Positions 45,637 to 55,192 of a stretch of DNA of 64,000 nt are shown piece after piece (position 1 is the first letter of the stretch; each line of letters starts with the position of its first letter). The notes beneath the pieces are model-generated. The model was not told where the DNA came from. It did no database searches and was given only the letters and a program-made list of their open reading frames with translations. Source of the stretch: JAEULH01 sp963789785 (GTDB lineage: Bacteria; Pseudomonadota; Alphaproteobacteria; Rhodospirillales; Defluviicoccaceae); assembly GCA_963789785.1 (NCBI GenBank), contig CAWBNC010000011.1:186001-250000 (forward strand), in the 5' to 3' direction. A program made the translations under genes and the position numbers.

Positions 45637-47055
45637 CTATTGCGTAGCGTCCCACTCGCGCACGGCTTGCGGGTGCGGCAGCTCGATGCGGAAGGTGGTG
45701 CCGGCGGGCCCGCTCGCCGCAAGCGACAGTTCGCCGCCATGGGCTCGGACGATCTCCCTGGCGATGGCGAGACCGAGGCCGCTGCCGCTGTTGTGCCCCG
45801 AGATCGCGAATGGGGTAAACAGCGCGTCGTGCTGCGCACGCGGAATCCCTGGCCCATCGTCGCTGATCTCAATGATCAGTCGGTCGCTCGCGGACCGGGC
45901 GGAGATCTTGATCCTGCGCGCTCCCGCATGGGCGGCGTTCGCGACCAGGTTAGACAGTACCCGGACGAAATGGTCGCGGTCGCCGGCGAGCGTGAGATCG
46001 CAGCCGCGACAGCTGATTGCGAGGGCCCGCTCGGCGTTGTCGGCAAGACCGGCTTTGACCTCGGCGATCGGCTCGCTCAGCCGGAACGGGGCGATGCGCA
46101 GGTTCGCTCTGACGTCGCTGACGAAGTCGAGCGTCTGAGTGCACAGCGTGCTGGCCCTGTCGATGGCGTTGTAGAGCTTCGGCGCCACCCGCTGGACCTC
46201 CGGATCGGCGATCGCCGACAGCCGGTCGGATGCCAGCGCCGCGGTCGACAGGGCATTGCGAAGATCGTGGTTGATCCTGGCCATAGCCGCGCCCAGGGCG
46301 GCGAGCCGGCCCTTCTGCCGCAGGGCGGCCCGGATCTGCTCCTGCATGACGGCAAGCTCGCGCTGGGCGACGCCGATTTCGTCGCTGCGGCGGGTCGGCC
46401 TCATGGCCGCGGCGTCGTCCTCGGGCCGCTCGCGAAAGCGCATCATTGCGTCGGTGAGCTGGACGATCGGGCGAACCATGAGCCACTGCAGGGAAAAGAA
46501 GACGAGCATGGCGGTCAGCAGCGAGATGATGATGGATAGCGTCAGGATGCGGATCGAGAACGCGTGCATCGCTTCGCGCAACGGCGTTTCATCGAAGATC
46601 ACCTCGATCGTCGCATCGGGCTGCGCCGGCGAAGAGCCGGTCACCCTGAGAACGCGGTTGTTTGCCTGGAGCAGGGTGGCGAAGGCCTGGGAGATCCAGC
46701 CCCAGAACATTTCCTCGCGGAGGTCGATGCTCGCATCCACCAGCGGCGGCGCGGCCTCCCCCAGCATCAGCATTCGCCGCTGCGCGTCGGTAAGGACGAT
46801 GGCATAGGCGCCGGCGTGGCTAAGCAGCGCCGTCTCCAGCTCCTTGCCGACCATGTTGTCCGGCGTCGCTTCGAGCGCGAGCACGGCGAGGTGCGCCTTG
46901 GCGATGCGTTCCGCAAGGTAGTCCCTGCGAAAGCGCGCGATGGAGGGGACGTAGATCAGCACCTCCGACAGCATGACGAACAGCACCGTCAGCATGAGCA
47001 GGCGGGCGGACAGACCCGTGATGAGCCGGGTGCGGGCGGGCGGCGGCGCGCTCAT
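45637..47055 (-). CDS. Orphan membrane sensor histidine kinase
   Basis: A 472-residue kinase. Two transmembrane segments (LLMLTVLFVMLSEVLIYVP and ILTLSIIISLLTAMLVFFSL) flank a periplasmic sensor of about 130 residues. A HAMP domain (VRPIVQLTDAMMRF) precedes a divergent H-box (MARINHDLRNALSTAAL, HDLRN rather than HELRTP) and an ATPase domain with VLSNLVANAAHAG, ISDDGPGIP and SGSGLGLAIAREIVRAHGG. No response regulator lies nearby; the downstream neighbour is the copper chaperone. An in-frame start at 47082 is also possible. Confidence 0.88.
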   Translation of the reverse strand: MSAPPPARTRLITGLSARLLMLTVLFVMLSEVLIYVPSIARFRRDYLAERIAKAHLAVLALEATPDNMVGKELETALLSHAGAYAIVLTDAQRRMLMLGEAAPPLVDASIDLREEMFWGWISQAFATLLQANNRVLRVTGSSPAQPDATIEVIFDETPLREAMHAFSIRILTLSIIISLLTAMLVFFSLQWLMVRPIVQLTDAMMRFRERPEDDAAAMRPTRRSDEIGVAQRELAVMQEQIRAALRQKGRLAALGAAMARINHDLRNALSTAALASDRLSAIADPEVQRVAPKLYNAIDRASTLCTQTLDFVSDVRANLRIAPFRLSEPIAEVKAGLADNAERALAISCRGCDLTLAGDRDHFVRVLSNLVANAAHAGARRIKISARSASDRLIIEISDDGPGIPRAQHDALFTPFAISGHNSGSGLGLAIAREIVRAHGGELSLAASGPAGTTFRIELPHPQAVREWDATQ

Positions 47056-47152
47056 GCGACCGCAGTATGCCATGATCGACAAACGATGGAGATCACCGGC
47101 CGTGCCCGGCGCGCTGTCGGTGAACCGCCATCGGATAGCCGCCGCCTCGGCT

Positions 47153-47920
47153 TTAAGGAGCGCCGCGAACCGGGGCCCGGCGGCGGAAGCGCTTGTACGC
47201 CACCGGCGCCAGCGACAGGAGGGCGAGGCCGATGATCGGTGCGAGGATTTCGGGGGCGAAGATCAGGCCGAGGTCGGGCTTGCCGCCGGCGTCGAATACC
47301 GCGCCGAGACCGTTGCCGACGAGGGTATAGACCACGCTTCCCGGGATGATGCCGAAGAACGTGCCGATGACGAAGGTGCGCAAGGGTACGCCGAGAAAGG
47401 CCGGTACGAGGTTTACCAGCCAGAACGGGAAGATCGGCACGAGGCGCAGCGCGAGGAGATAGCTCAGCGCGTTCTCCCTGAAGCCAGCCTCCATCTTGCG
47501 GATTGCAGGTCCGGCTTTCGCCTGCAGGATGTCGCTGAAGGCGTAGCGGGCTGCGAGAAAAATCGCCGTCGCGCCCAGTGTCGCGGCGACGACCACGTAG
47601 ATCGCGCCCATGAGCGTTCCGAAAAGGAAGCCGCCGGCAATCGTCATCCAGATCGCGCCGGGCAGCGAGAAGGCGACGACAAGGGCATAGGCGGCAATGA
47701 ATACCAGGGCGGCGAGAAGCTGATTATCGGCGCGCCAGGCCAGGAGCGCCTGCCGGTTCTCGCTCAGGGACTCGAAGCTGAGATAACGGTCGAGACCGCA
47801 AAGGAAAAATGCGGCGAAGCCGGCGACGATGACCACCACCGGCGCGAGCCGCCACCACAACGCGCGGTGCGGAGCGGCGGCGGCCTTCGCTTCCGAATCC
47901 TCGGAAATTCGTTGGTCCAT
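47153..47920 (-). CDS. TVP38/TMEM64-family membrane protein
   Basis: A 255-residue protein with about six hydrophobic segments and the family core LPGAIWMTIAGGFLFGTLMG, LGATAIFLAARY, LRLVPIFPFWLVNLVPAFLG and GTFFGIIPGSVVYT. It belongs to the VTT/DedA-like group implicated in lipid scrambling or membrane homeostasis. The hydrophilic N-terminus is cytosolic. It lies about 100 bases upstream of the sensor kinase on the same strand. Confidence 0.9.
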   Translation of the reverse strand: MDQRISEDSEAKAAAAPHRALWWRLAPVVVIVAGFAAFFLCGLDRYLSFESLSENRQALLAWRADNQLLAALVFIAAYALVVAFSLPGAIWMTIAGGFLFGTLMGAIYVVVAATLGATAIFLAARYAFSDILQAKAGPAIRKMEAGFRENALSYLLALRLVPIFPFWLVNLVPAFLGVPLRTFVIGTFFGIIPGSVVYTLVGNGLGAVFDAGGKPDLGLIFAPEILAPIIGLALLSLAPVAYKRFRRRAPVRGAP

Positions 47921-48056
47921 GTCCTGCTCGGTCCGGTCGTCGCCGATGGTTTCCAGGGGTACCGAAGGCCGCGCCCTGCCTAGACATCATTGCGGGCGCC
48001 GGAAGAGTCCAGGCTCAATACGTCACGGCGGTTCACCTCGTCGTGATCGGCGCCTC

Positions 48057-48479
48057 TCAAGAAAAACGACGGCCGAACCGTTCGACGTTGCGGGACCTAT
48101 CCCCGGGAAACCGTTGCGCAATGGTGACCGCGCCCTGCGCGGTTTCGCATTCAACGGTCCGCACGTATTCATAGCCCCGTCGCAATAGCTCGGCGCCTAG
48201 CCAACGATTGCCGAGGAAGGCGGGAAGGATGTAAAGGAAAAACATCACGGCCGAAACGGCTAGGGAGACGAAGACCTTAGTCCAGTCGTCAGCGGCTTGC
48301 AGGGCGGACGCCTCGGTTGCTTTCGCCGTGACAAAAACGAACCCAACCAGTGCGGCGTGGCGCCACAGTTTCCTGAACAGCAGCCAAGGGAACCCGCCAA
48401 AAAACGCCGGCCACGAGAAGCCGTCCTTCACCGCTTCTAGACCTCTCGTCGGATGTGCGTAAACCTTGAACGAACGCAT
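48057..48479 (-). CDS. DUF2628 membrane protein
   Basis: A 140-residue protein with the DUF2628 opening MRSFKVYAHPTRGLEAVKDGFSWPAFF, a FPWLLFRKLWRHA turn, two hydrophobic segments (AALVGFVFVTA and SLAVSAVMFFLYILPAFL) and GNRWLGAELLRRGYEYV. Its role is unknown. Starts upstream (48515) are possible, but MRSFKVYAHP is the family start. Confidence 0.85.
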   Translation of the reverse strand: MRSFKVYAHPTRGLEAVKDGFSWPAFFGGFPWLLFRKLWRHAALVGFVFVTAKATEASALQAADDWTKVFVSLAVSAVMFFLYILPAFLGNRWLGAELLRRGYEYVRTVECETAQGAVTIAQRFPGDRSRNVERFGRRFS

Positions 48480-48695
48480 GAACCGCGCCTTGCTTATGAA
48501 CGTGCTCCCGAACAAAGAGCAAGGTTACGATGCTAGCCGGTCCAAGTTAACGGCCGGTGTGTGCCGCGGTCACGGCAGCAGGCATCGGGCGCGGACGTCG
48601 TTGGGCTTGCTTCGGTCAGACCGGCCGCGCCGGGCGTTGACTTGGACCGGCCGAACCCTTATGAGAACGCTGCCATCGGGCGTCGGAGCAGGCTT

Positions 48696-48830
48696 TTGAA
48701 ACGGACGTTCCAACCAAGCAAGATCATCCGCAAGCGGCGGCATGGATTCCGCAAGCGGTCCGCGACCGTCGGCGGACGGCGGATTCTGGCCGAGCGGCGT
48801 AGGCGAGGGCGCAAGCGCCTTTCCGCTTGA
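48696..48830 (+). CDS. rpmH: Ribosomal protein L34 (TTG start)
   Basis: A 44-residue basic protein: KRTFQPSKIIRKRRHGFRKR and RILAERRRRGRKRLSA, a textbook L34. The only start at the family position is TTG 48696, with GGAG about 8 bases upstream. It leads the rpmH-rnpA-yidD-yidC-engB cluster. Confidence 0.95.
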   Translation: MKRTFQPSKIIRKRRHGFRKRSATVGGRRILAERRRRGRKRLSA

Positions 48831-48840
48831 GCCGGGTCGT

Positions 48841-49284
48841 GTGACTCCCGACATCCCGACGCTGAAGCGACGCGCCGACTTTCTCCTGGCGGCGCGGGCG
48901 GGGCGGAAATGGGTCACACTCGGGCTGATTCTTCAAAAGCGTCTCCGCGGCGACGCCGATGCGGAGACCGTGCCTCCGGGAGCGGTGCGTGTGGGCTTCA
49001 CGACCAGCCGGAAGGTCGGCAAGGCCGTGGTTCGCAACCGGGCCCGCCGGCGTCTACGCGCGGCGGCCCGCGAGATCCTGCCTCAACAGGCCGAAGCCGG
49101 CTGCGACTACGTCATCATCGGACGAGCCGAAACCGTGACGCGACCATTCACCGCCCTTCTCGATGATCTTGCACTAGCCGTCGGCTGCCTTCGCCGCGCC
49201 GACAACGGGCACAAGCGCGCGTCACGGAAGCGGTCGCGCCACGGCGGACGACCGACCGCGGATCGCACCGGGGCGGCTCGATGA
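48841..49284 (+). CDS. rnpA: Ribonuclease P protein component (GTG start)
   Basis: A 147-residue basic protein that joins the RNase P RNA in tRNA 5' processing. It has LKRRADFLLAARAGRKWVT, the RNR signature GKAVVRNRARRRLRAAAR and DYVIIGRAETV. I use GTG 48841, just 10 bases after rpmH, rather than upstream codons within rpmH. The C-terminal tail (KRASRKRSRHGGRPT) is longer and more basic than usual. It overlaps yidD by ATGA. Confidence 0.93.
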   Translation: MTPDIPTLKRRADFLLAARAGRKWVTLGLILQKRLRGDADAETVPPGAVRVGFTTSRKVGKAVVRNRARRRLRAAAREILPQQAEAGCDYVIIGRAETVTRPFTALLDDLALAVGCLRRADNGHKRASRKRSRHGGRPTADRTGAAR

Positions 49285-49562
49285 GCGCCGCAAGGGCCTG
49301 CGCAGAGGCCTTGATCATCGTCTATCGTCTGGGCATCTCGCCAATCCTGCCTGGAGGCTGTCGATTCCAGCCGACCTGCTCCGCCTACGCCCTTGACGCC
49401 GTGCGCCGTTTCGGCGCGGGCCGAGGGAGCGTCCTCGCCCTGCGCCGGCTGGCTCGCTGCCATCCATGGGGTGATTCGGGCTACGATCCAGTTCCTGAGA
49501 GCGAAGGTGACGCGCCGGTGGTCGGCGGGCATCCGCACGGCGGCGAGCGCACAACGGCCTGA
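49281..49562 (+). CDS. yidD: Membrane protein insertion efficiency factor YidD
   Basis: A 93-residue protein with the YidD core: YRLGISPILPGGCRFQPTCS, YALDAVRRFG, LALRRLARCHPWGDSGYDPVP. The three conserved cysteines are present. It acts at the inner membrane with YidC. It starts in the stop of rnpA (ATGA). Confidence 0.93.
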   Translation: MSAARACAEALIIVYRLGISPILPGGCRFQPTCSAYALDAVRRFGAGRGSVLALRRLARCHPWGDSGYDPVPESEGDAPVVGGHPHGGERTTA

Positions 49563-49596
49563 CACCAGGCAGTCCCATTCAAGTGAGAAGCGGCTG

Positions 49597-51369
49597 ATGA
49601 TCGAGAACAAGAACCTGATCCTGGCTATCGTGCTGTCGGTGGTCATCCTGGTCGGGTTCCAACTGATCGGCGGGCGGCTGCGGCCGACGAGCCCGCCGCC
49701 GGCGCAACCGGGCACAAATGAAGCTGTCTCACCGTCCTCTGGCGGTACCGCTCCCGCCCGACCCGGCGTCGCGGCGCCGGACGTGAACGTGACCCAGCCC
49801 TCCGCGCCCAGCGCGCCGGCCGCGGGCGCCGCGCCAACGGCACGGACGCGCGCCGACGTCGTCGCCGACGGCAAGCGCGTGCGGATCAACACGCCGCAAT
49901 TGCACGGCTCGATCTCCCTTGTCGGCGGCCGGATAGACGATCTTACCCTCGTCAACTTCCGCGAGACGATCGACCCGAAAAGTCCGGAAATCGTGCTCTT
50001 TTCGCCGCCGGGCTCGGCCGATCCCTACTTCGCCGAGATGGGCTGGGTCGGCGCCCCGGTCGGAATGGAGGCGCCTGGGCCGGAGACCCGCTGGACACCC
50101 GACGCCGACGTGCTGACACCGACGCAGCCGCTGACGCTGACCTGGGACAACGGCGCCGGTCTGGTCTTCAAGCGCATCTACCGGATCGACGACAACTTCA
50201 TGTTCACTCTCACTCAGGAGGTGGAGAACAGCAGCGCCGACGCTGTCAGCATCAATCCCTACAGCGTGATCGCCCGTTGGGGCACGCCGACGGTAAGCAA
50301 GTATTTCATCCTTCACGAAGGGCCCATCGCCGTCATCGACGGCACGCTGAAGGATCTCAGCTACAAGGACCTCGCCGAACAGGGCACCATCAAATACAGC
50401 ACCACCGGCGGGTGGCTTGGCTTTACCGACAAATTCTGGCTCGGCGCGCTGATCCCGGTCCAGGACCAGCGGGTCGAGGCCCGGTTCGTCCACACCCGGG
50501 CGAACGATATCGACAAGTACCAGGCCGACTATGTCGGCAACCCGGAGGTCATCCCCGCGGGGGGCTCCGTCAGCCAGCAAAGCCGGCTGTTCGCCGGCGC
50601 CAAGCAGGTCCGGCTGCTCGATCGCTACGCCGACGAGTATGGGATCAAGCGGTTCGATCTGGCCATCGACTTCGGCTGGTTCTACTTCCTGACCAAGCCG
50701 ATCTTCCTGTTCCTGATCTATATTAAGGAGCTGGTCGGCAATCTCGGCATCGCCATCCTGCTGCTCACGGTCTGCATCAAGCTGGCGATGTTCCCGCTGG
50801 CGAATAAATCGTACCGGGCGATGAGCCAGATGCGCAAGCTGGGGCCGGAGATGACCAAGCTGCGCGAGCGGTTCGCCGACGACAAGCCCCGGCTCAATCA
50901 GGAAATGATGGCGCTGTACAAGCGCGAGAAGGTCAACCCGGCTTCGGGCTGCCTGCCGATGGTCGTCCAGATCCCGGTGTTCTTTGCGCTCTACAAGGTC
51001 CTGTTCGTGACCATCGAAATGCGCCACGCACCGTTTTTCGGCTGGATCCAGGATCTTTCCGCGCCCGATCCGACGACCGTCTTCAACCTGTTCGGTCTGA
51101 TCCCGTGGGATCCGTCGACAGTCCTTCCGGCGGCGCTGCATATCGGCGCCTGGCCGCTGATCATGGGCACGACCATGTTTCTGCAGCAAAGGCTCAATCC
51201 GCAGCCGCCGGACCCGATCCAGGCCAAGATCTTCATGTTCCTGCCGGTGGTTTTCACGTTCATGCTGGCGCGGTTCCCGGCCGGCCTGGTGATCTACTGG
51301 ACCTGGAACAACATTCTTTCGGTCATCCAGCAGTGGGTCATCATGCGCCGGATGGGGGTTAAGATCTGA
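49597..51369 (+). CDS. yidC: Membrane protein insertase YidC
   Basis: A 590-residue insertase. N-terminal helix (LILAIVLSVVILVGFQLIGG), a proline- and alanine-rich linker, a large periplasmic domain (RINTPQLHGSISLVGGRIDD, QADYVGNPEVIPAGG), then the conserved core of five helices: FYFLTKPIFLFLIYIKELVG, GIAILLLTVCIKLAMFPLAN, NPASGCLPMVVQIPVFFALY and the last helix (FPAGLVIYWTWNNILSVIQQ). It inserts proteins with or without Sec. ATG 49597 fits the family N-terminus. Confidence 0.96.
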   Translation: MIENKNLILAIVLSVVILVGFQLIGGRLRPTSPPPAQPGTNEAVSPSSGGTAPARPGVAAPDVNVTQPSAPSAPAAGAAPTARTRADVVADGKRVRINTPQLHGSISLVGGRIDDLTLVNFRETIDPKSPEIVLFSPPGSADPYFAEMGWVGAPVGMEAPGPETRWTPDADVLTPTQPLTLTWDNGAGLVFKRIYRIDDNFMFTLTQEVENSSADAVSINPYSVIARWGTPTVSKYFILHEGPIAVIDGTLKDLSYKDLAEQGTIKYSTTGGWLGFTDKFWLGALIPVQDQRVEARFVHTRANDIDKYQADYVGNPEVIPAGGSVSQQSRLFAGAKQVRLLDRYADEYGIKRFDLAIDFGWFYFLTKPIFLFLIYIKELVGNLGIAILLLTVCIKLAMFPLANKSYRAMSQMRKLGPEMTKLRERFADDKPRLNQEMMALYKREKVNPASGCLPMVVQIPVFFALYKVLFVTIEMRHAPFFGWIQDLSAPDPTTVFNLFGLIPWDPSTVLPAALHIGAWPLIMGTTMFLQQRLNPQPPDPIQAKIFMFLPVVFTFMLARFPAGLVIYWTWNNILSVIQQWVIMRRMGVKI

Positions 51370-52073
51370 GCCCGGAACCCGAGCAAGGGCCCCAGCACGA
51401 GCGCCAGCAAGGACCCGAGCCCGAGGCGGAGGACATTGCGGCGCTGGAGCGGGGCCGGATCCTGTTTGCCGGGCCCTGTACATTCATCACATCGGCGGCG
51501 CGGATCGAGCAGCTGCCGACGGCCGGCCTGCCGGAGGTCGCTTTCGCGGGCCGCTCCAATGTTGGCAAGTCCAGCCTGGTCAATGCGCTGACCGGTCGCC
51601 GTACCCTGGCCAAGACCTCGGTGACGCCGGGACGGACCCAGCAGCTCAACTTTTTCGACCTGGGCGGGCGGCTGATGCTAGCCGATCTGCCCGGCTACGG
51701 CTACGCCCGGGCGCCGAAAGCGAACGTCGAAGCCTGGAGCCGGGTCGTCGAGCTCTACCTTGCCGGACGACCGCCGTTGCGCCGGACCCTGCTCCTCATC
51801 GACAGCCGGCACGGGGTCAAGGACATCGACCGCCGAATTATGGCCATGCTCAACCGCGCCGCCGTCGCCTATCAGGCGGTTCTGACCAAGGCCGACAAGA
51901 TCACCGCCGGCGCACTCGTCGTGCGCGTCTCCGCGCTCGACGCCGAACTGCGGGCGCACGCCGCGGCGCATCCCGAGATCATCGCGACGAGCGCCAGGAC
52001 CGGCGCCGGCATAGACCGGTTGCGGGCGAGCCTGGCCGCACTCTCGGAATGGGCAGCGGAAATCCCAACATAG
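51366..52073 (+). CDS. engB: Ribosome-biogenesis GTPase EngB/YsxC (apparent CTG start)
   Basis: A GTPase of about 235 residues with G1 GRSNVGKSSLVN, G2 TLAKTSVTPGRTQQLNFF, G3 LADLPGYGYA, G4 VLTKADKI and G5 TSARTGAG. It assists 50S assembly. In this frame no ATG, GTG or TTG lies ahead of the conserved N-terminal domain, because a TAA occurs just upstream at 51360. CTG 51366 overlaps the yidC stop as CTGA, mimicking an ATGA coupling, so it is the most likely start; a one-base error turning A to C is also possible. Confidence 0.88.
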   Translation: MSPEPEQGPQHERQQGPEPEAEDIAALERGRILFAGPCTFITSAARIEQLPTAGLPEVAFAGRSNVGKSSLVNALTGRRTLAKTSVTPGRTQQLNFFDLGGRLMLADLPGYGYARAPKANVEAWSRVVELYLAGRPPLRRTLLLIDSRHGVKDIDRRIMAMLNRAAVAYQAVLTKADKITAGALVVRVSALDAELRAHAAAHPEIIATSARTGAGIDRLRASLAALSEWAAEIPT

Positions 52074-52165
52074 GCGCGTTTTTCCGCCGCTCCGGCCCGC
52101 TTCGCCGGCCTCACCCGGAGAATGGGCTGGATCTCCAGGCGTGGGTGCGATAAGTCGGCCGCGTC

Positions 52166-53068
52166 ATGCAGGAAAAACCACCGAAAGAGCAGCTACTCGC
52201 TCGGGCCCGGACCCTGTCCGAGGCTCTGCCGTTCATGCGCCGGCATAGCGGGGCCACCTTCGTCATCAAGTACGGCGGCCACGCCATGGGCGACGACGGG
52301 CTCGCCCAGCTCTTCGCCCGCGACATCGTTCTGCTTCGTCAAGTCGGGATCAACCCGGTCGTCGTCCACGGCGGCGGGCCGCAGATCGGGCGGATGCTGG
52401 AAAGGCTGAAGATCAAGAGCGAGTTCGTCGACGGCCTGCGCGTCACCGACAAGGAGACCGTCGACGTCGTCGAAATGGTTCTGGCCGGTTCGATCAACAA
52501 GGAGATCGTCTCGGCGATCAACGCCGCCGGCGGCTTCGCGGTCGGCCTGTCGGGCAAGGACGGCAATCTCATCCGCGCCCAGCGCCTCCGTCGCAGTAAG
52601 CGCGATCCGGGCTCGAACATCGAGCGCATCCTTGACTTAGGCTTGGTCGGCGAGCCGACAGAGATCGATCCGCACGTGCTCGACTTTTACGACCGCTCCG
52701 ACATCACGCCGGTCATCGCGCCGATCGGTGTCGGCGTCGGCGGCGAGACCCTGAACATCAACGCCGATACCGCCGCCGGGGCCATTGCCGCGGCGCTGGG
52801 CGCGCGGCGGCTGCTGATGCTGACCGACGTCGACGGCGTCTACGACCGCGAGCGCAAGCTGATCGCGCAGATGACAGCCGGTGAGGCGCGGCGGATGATC
52901 GCCGACGGGACCATCGGCGGCGGCATGATCCCGAAGATCGAGACGTGCCTCGATGCGGTCGAGAAGGGGGTCGAGGGCGCCGTCATTATTGACGGCCGGG
53001 TGCCGCACGCTCTGCTCCTTGAACTGTTCACCGAACACGGCGCCGGGACGCTGGTCCTGCCGGACTAG
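52166..53068 (+). CDS. argB: N-acetylglutamate kinase
   Basis: A 300-residue enzyme for the second step of arginine synthesis. Motifs: FVIKYGGHAMGDD, VVVHGGGPQIGRML, VVEMVLAGSINKEIV, AVGLSGKDGNLIRAQ, NINADTAAGAIAAALGAR, LLMLTDVDGVYDR and GGMIPKIETCLDAVEKGVEGA. All are intact and the length is normal. It follows engB by 92 bases, the order seen in other Rhodospirillales. Confidence 0.96.
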   Translation: MQEKPPKEQLLARARTLSEALPFMRRHSGATFVIKYGGHAMGDDGLAQLFARDIVLLRQVGINPVVVHGGGPQIGRMLERLKIKSEFVDGLRVTDKETVDVVEMVLAGSINKEIVSAINAAGGFAVGLSGKDGNLIRAQRLRRSKRDPGSNIERILDLGLVGEPTEIDPHVLDFYDRSDITPVIAPIGVGVGGETLNINADTAAGAIAAALGARRLLMLTDVDGVYDRERKLIAQMTAGEARRMIADGTIGGGMIPKIETCLDAVEKGVEGAVIIDGRVPHALLLELFTEHGAGTLVLPD

Positions 53069-53167
53069 GCGCTCGGCCAGCGCTCCGGCTGCGCCGGCCA
53101 GCGGTCATGAGGACTGGATCCCAGCCGCGTGCCGGGCCGGGCTCGCGAGACGGAACGTATTGTCATA

Positions 53168-55043
53168 TCACACAATCGTCGTTGCGAGAAGGCGAAGCAT
53201 CGGCATCCACGCCTCGTCGAGCACTTGACGCGTAACAAGTACGCGGACTGACAGGGAAAAGGGGGCCGGACCCTTTCGTCGATAACGACTAGACTCAGTG
53301 TGGGACCGCGCATGCCCAGACGCGTCCGCTACCACTGGGCCTGTCCTTGAACAGGTGCGCAGGCGCTGCGCGGCCAAGATCCGCGCATCGGCGGAGGGCT
53401 GCCCGAAAAGCGCGCCCTGGACGAACTGCACGCCGCAGCCGCGGACAAGGCGAAAGGTCGCTTCGTCGTCGACCCCGCCGGCCATGGTCGCAACCCCGAA
53501 TTCACGACAGAAGGCCATGAGCGCCTTGACGTAGGCCTTGCCCTGGCGGGCGTCGCGGGCGTGATCGACGGCCTCGGCGGCCAGTTTGACGCTGTCGACT
53601 TCGAGATCGGCGAGATACTGAAAGCCGTACGCCGACGTCGCGAAATCGCAAAGGCAAACCTGGATTCCTTGTTCGCGCAGGCGCTGGATCCCGGCGTTGG
53701 CCGTGGCCGGAGCGGCGATCCGGCTCGACTGGGTGATTTCGAAGATGAGCCGGCCGCGGATCCAGGGGTTGTCGCGAATGATCTGATCGATCTGGGCCAG
53801 GGCCGACAGGGTGTCGACGGTCTGCCCGGAGATGCGCACCGCGACCACCGGCTCGGCGTTGACGGGCGTCTTTTTCTTGAGCCACTCAAGGGTCTTGCGC
53901 AGAACCGCGAGATCGAGATCGACGATCAGGCCGGCGCTCTCGGCCAACGCCACGCGTTCCGCGGTCGTGTCGCGTCCGTTCTGCGCCGGCAGCCGGATGT
54001 GCACCGAGTAGGCGTGGACGGCGCCGCTGCGCGCGTCGAGGACCGGCTGCAGCATGATGCCGAACATCCCGTCGGCGACCAGCGTCTCGATGTCGCCAAG
54101 CGCGCTGACGGCTTCCTGGGCAAGGGCGGACAAGCTTGTCGAGAACGACGCGAGTGCGTCTGTCACTCGCTTCCATCGCCTGGAAGCGGTTCATCGCGTA
54201 GGACAGGCTCTGGCCGACATTGCCGCCGCCGACGCCGTCGTCGTCGATCTCCAGCGTCGCCGCTTCGACCTCCGTCCCGATGGCCTGAGGATCGGCGCTC
54301 CGGGTCAGATCGCCAATTTCGCCCTTCAGCCCGTCGATGTCGAGATCGGCGCGGTGGACCAGACTGTAGCGATCCGGGCCAACCCGCGCGGCCGAAGCGC
54401 CGTCTATCGCGCCCGCACGCAGGCTCGCGCCGATCCGCGACAGAAGCTCATTTTCCGCGGTCGCAACCAGCCTCTCGCGCAGGTTTTCGTAGCCGGGCAG
54501 CATGATCAGCGAGATGCACCGCTCCCCGTCTCCGCGGCCGTCGTCGGCCAGCTGGCTCGTCACCATGTCGATGAAGGCGGGAGCGTCGTAAAGCCCGGTG
54601 GTCTCGTCGCGCGAGCGCCGGCCGAAGCCGCCATTCCGGGCCGCCGGCGGGCAGACGCGCATGGCGAGAAAGTAGTGTCCGTTCAGATCCTGAAGCTGGT
54701 AGCCGGCCACCGACAGCGGCGGTGTCGCGCCGGACGCGCCGTTCAGCTGCAGCGACGGCGTCTCGATCCGCTTGCGCCCCGAGGCGCCGGCGAGCAGCGC
54801 GCGCAACGAACCGCGCTCACCGGCAACGACGATGTTTTCCAGCGCCTGGCCGACGAGATCTTCCGCCGGCAGCCCCAGAAGCGGTTCAATGGCGCCCGTC
54901 GCGTAAACGACGCGCCCGTCGCCATCGAGTTCGAAGAGCAGATCGCCCCAGCAGAAGGCCAGAGCGACGAAGCGGTCGCGTTCGGTGCGAAGCGAGGTTG
55001 TCGGGGCACTCGGGGCGGGAGAGGTGGCCGCTGTCAACATCAT
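53168..55043 (-). CDS. PAS-degenerate GGDEF-degenerate EAL protein A, frameshifted
   Basis: A protein of about 620 residues: a PAS-like N-terminus (DRFVALAFCWGDLLFELDGD), a GGDEF-like domain in which the signature reads RVGPDRYSLVH, and an EAL-like domain. In the EAL part, the motif itself is replaced (AYSVHIRLP), SVNLS is VAVRISG, DDFG is CDFATSAYGF and the late AEGVET is AGGVDDEAT, so it is probably inactive. A frame break near 54150 joins two fragments. The start is ATG 55043 or 55040; the exact C-terminus is uncertain. It is paralogous to the next gene and may serve as a c-di-GMP sensor or binding partner. Confidence 0.78.
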
Positions 55044-55192
55044 GATCTCGCCAAGTGATTGCGGATGCGGGTTCAGGTGATGAAGGCTGACGCGCTCTTC
55101 GTCGGAAGAGCTGCATGGACCGAAGGTAGCAAAGTGGAGCAACCGGCGCGGTGACGGTCGTCACCCGTTGGGTCGGCGCAAACGGGCGACGA

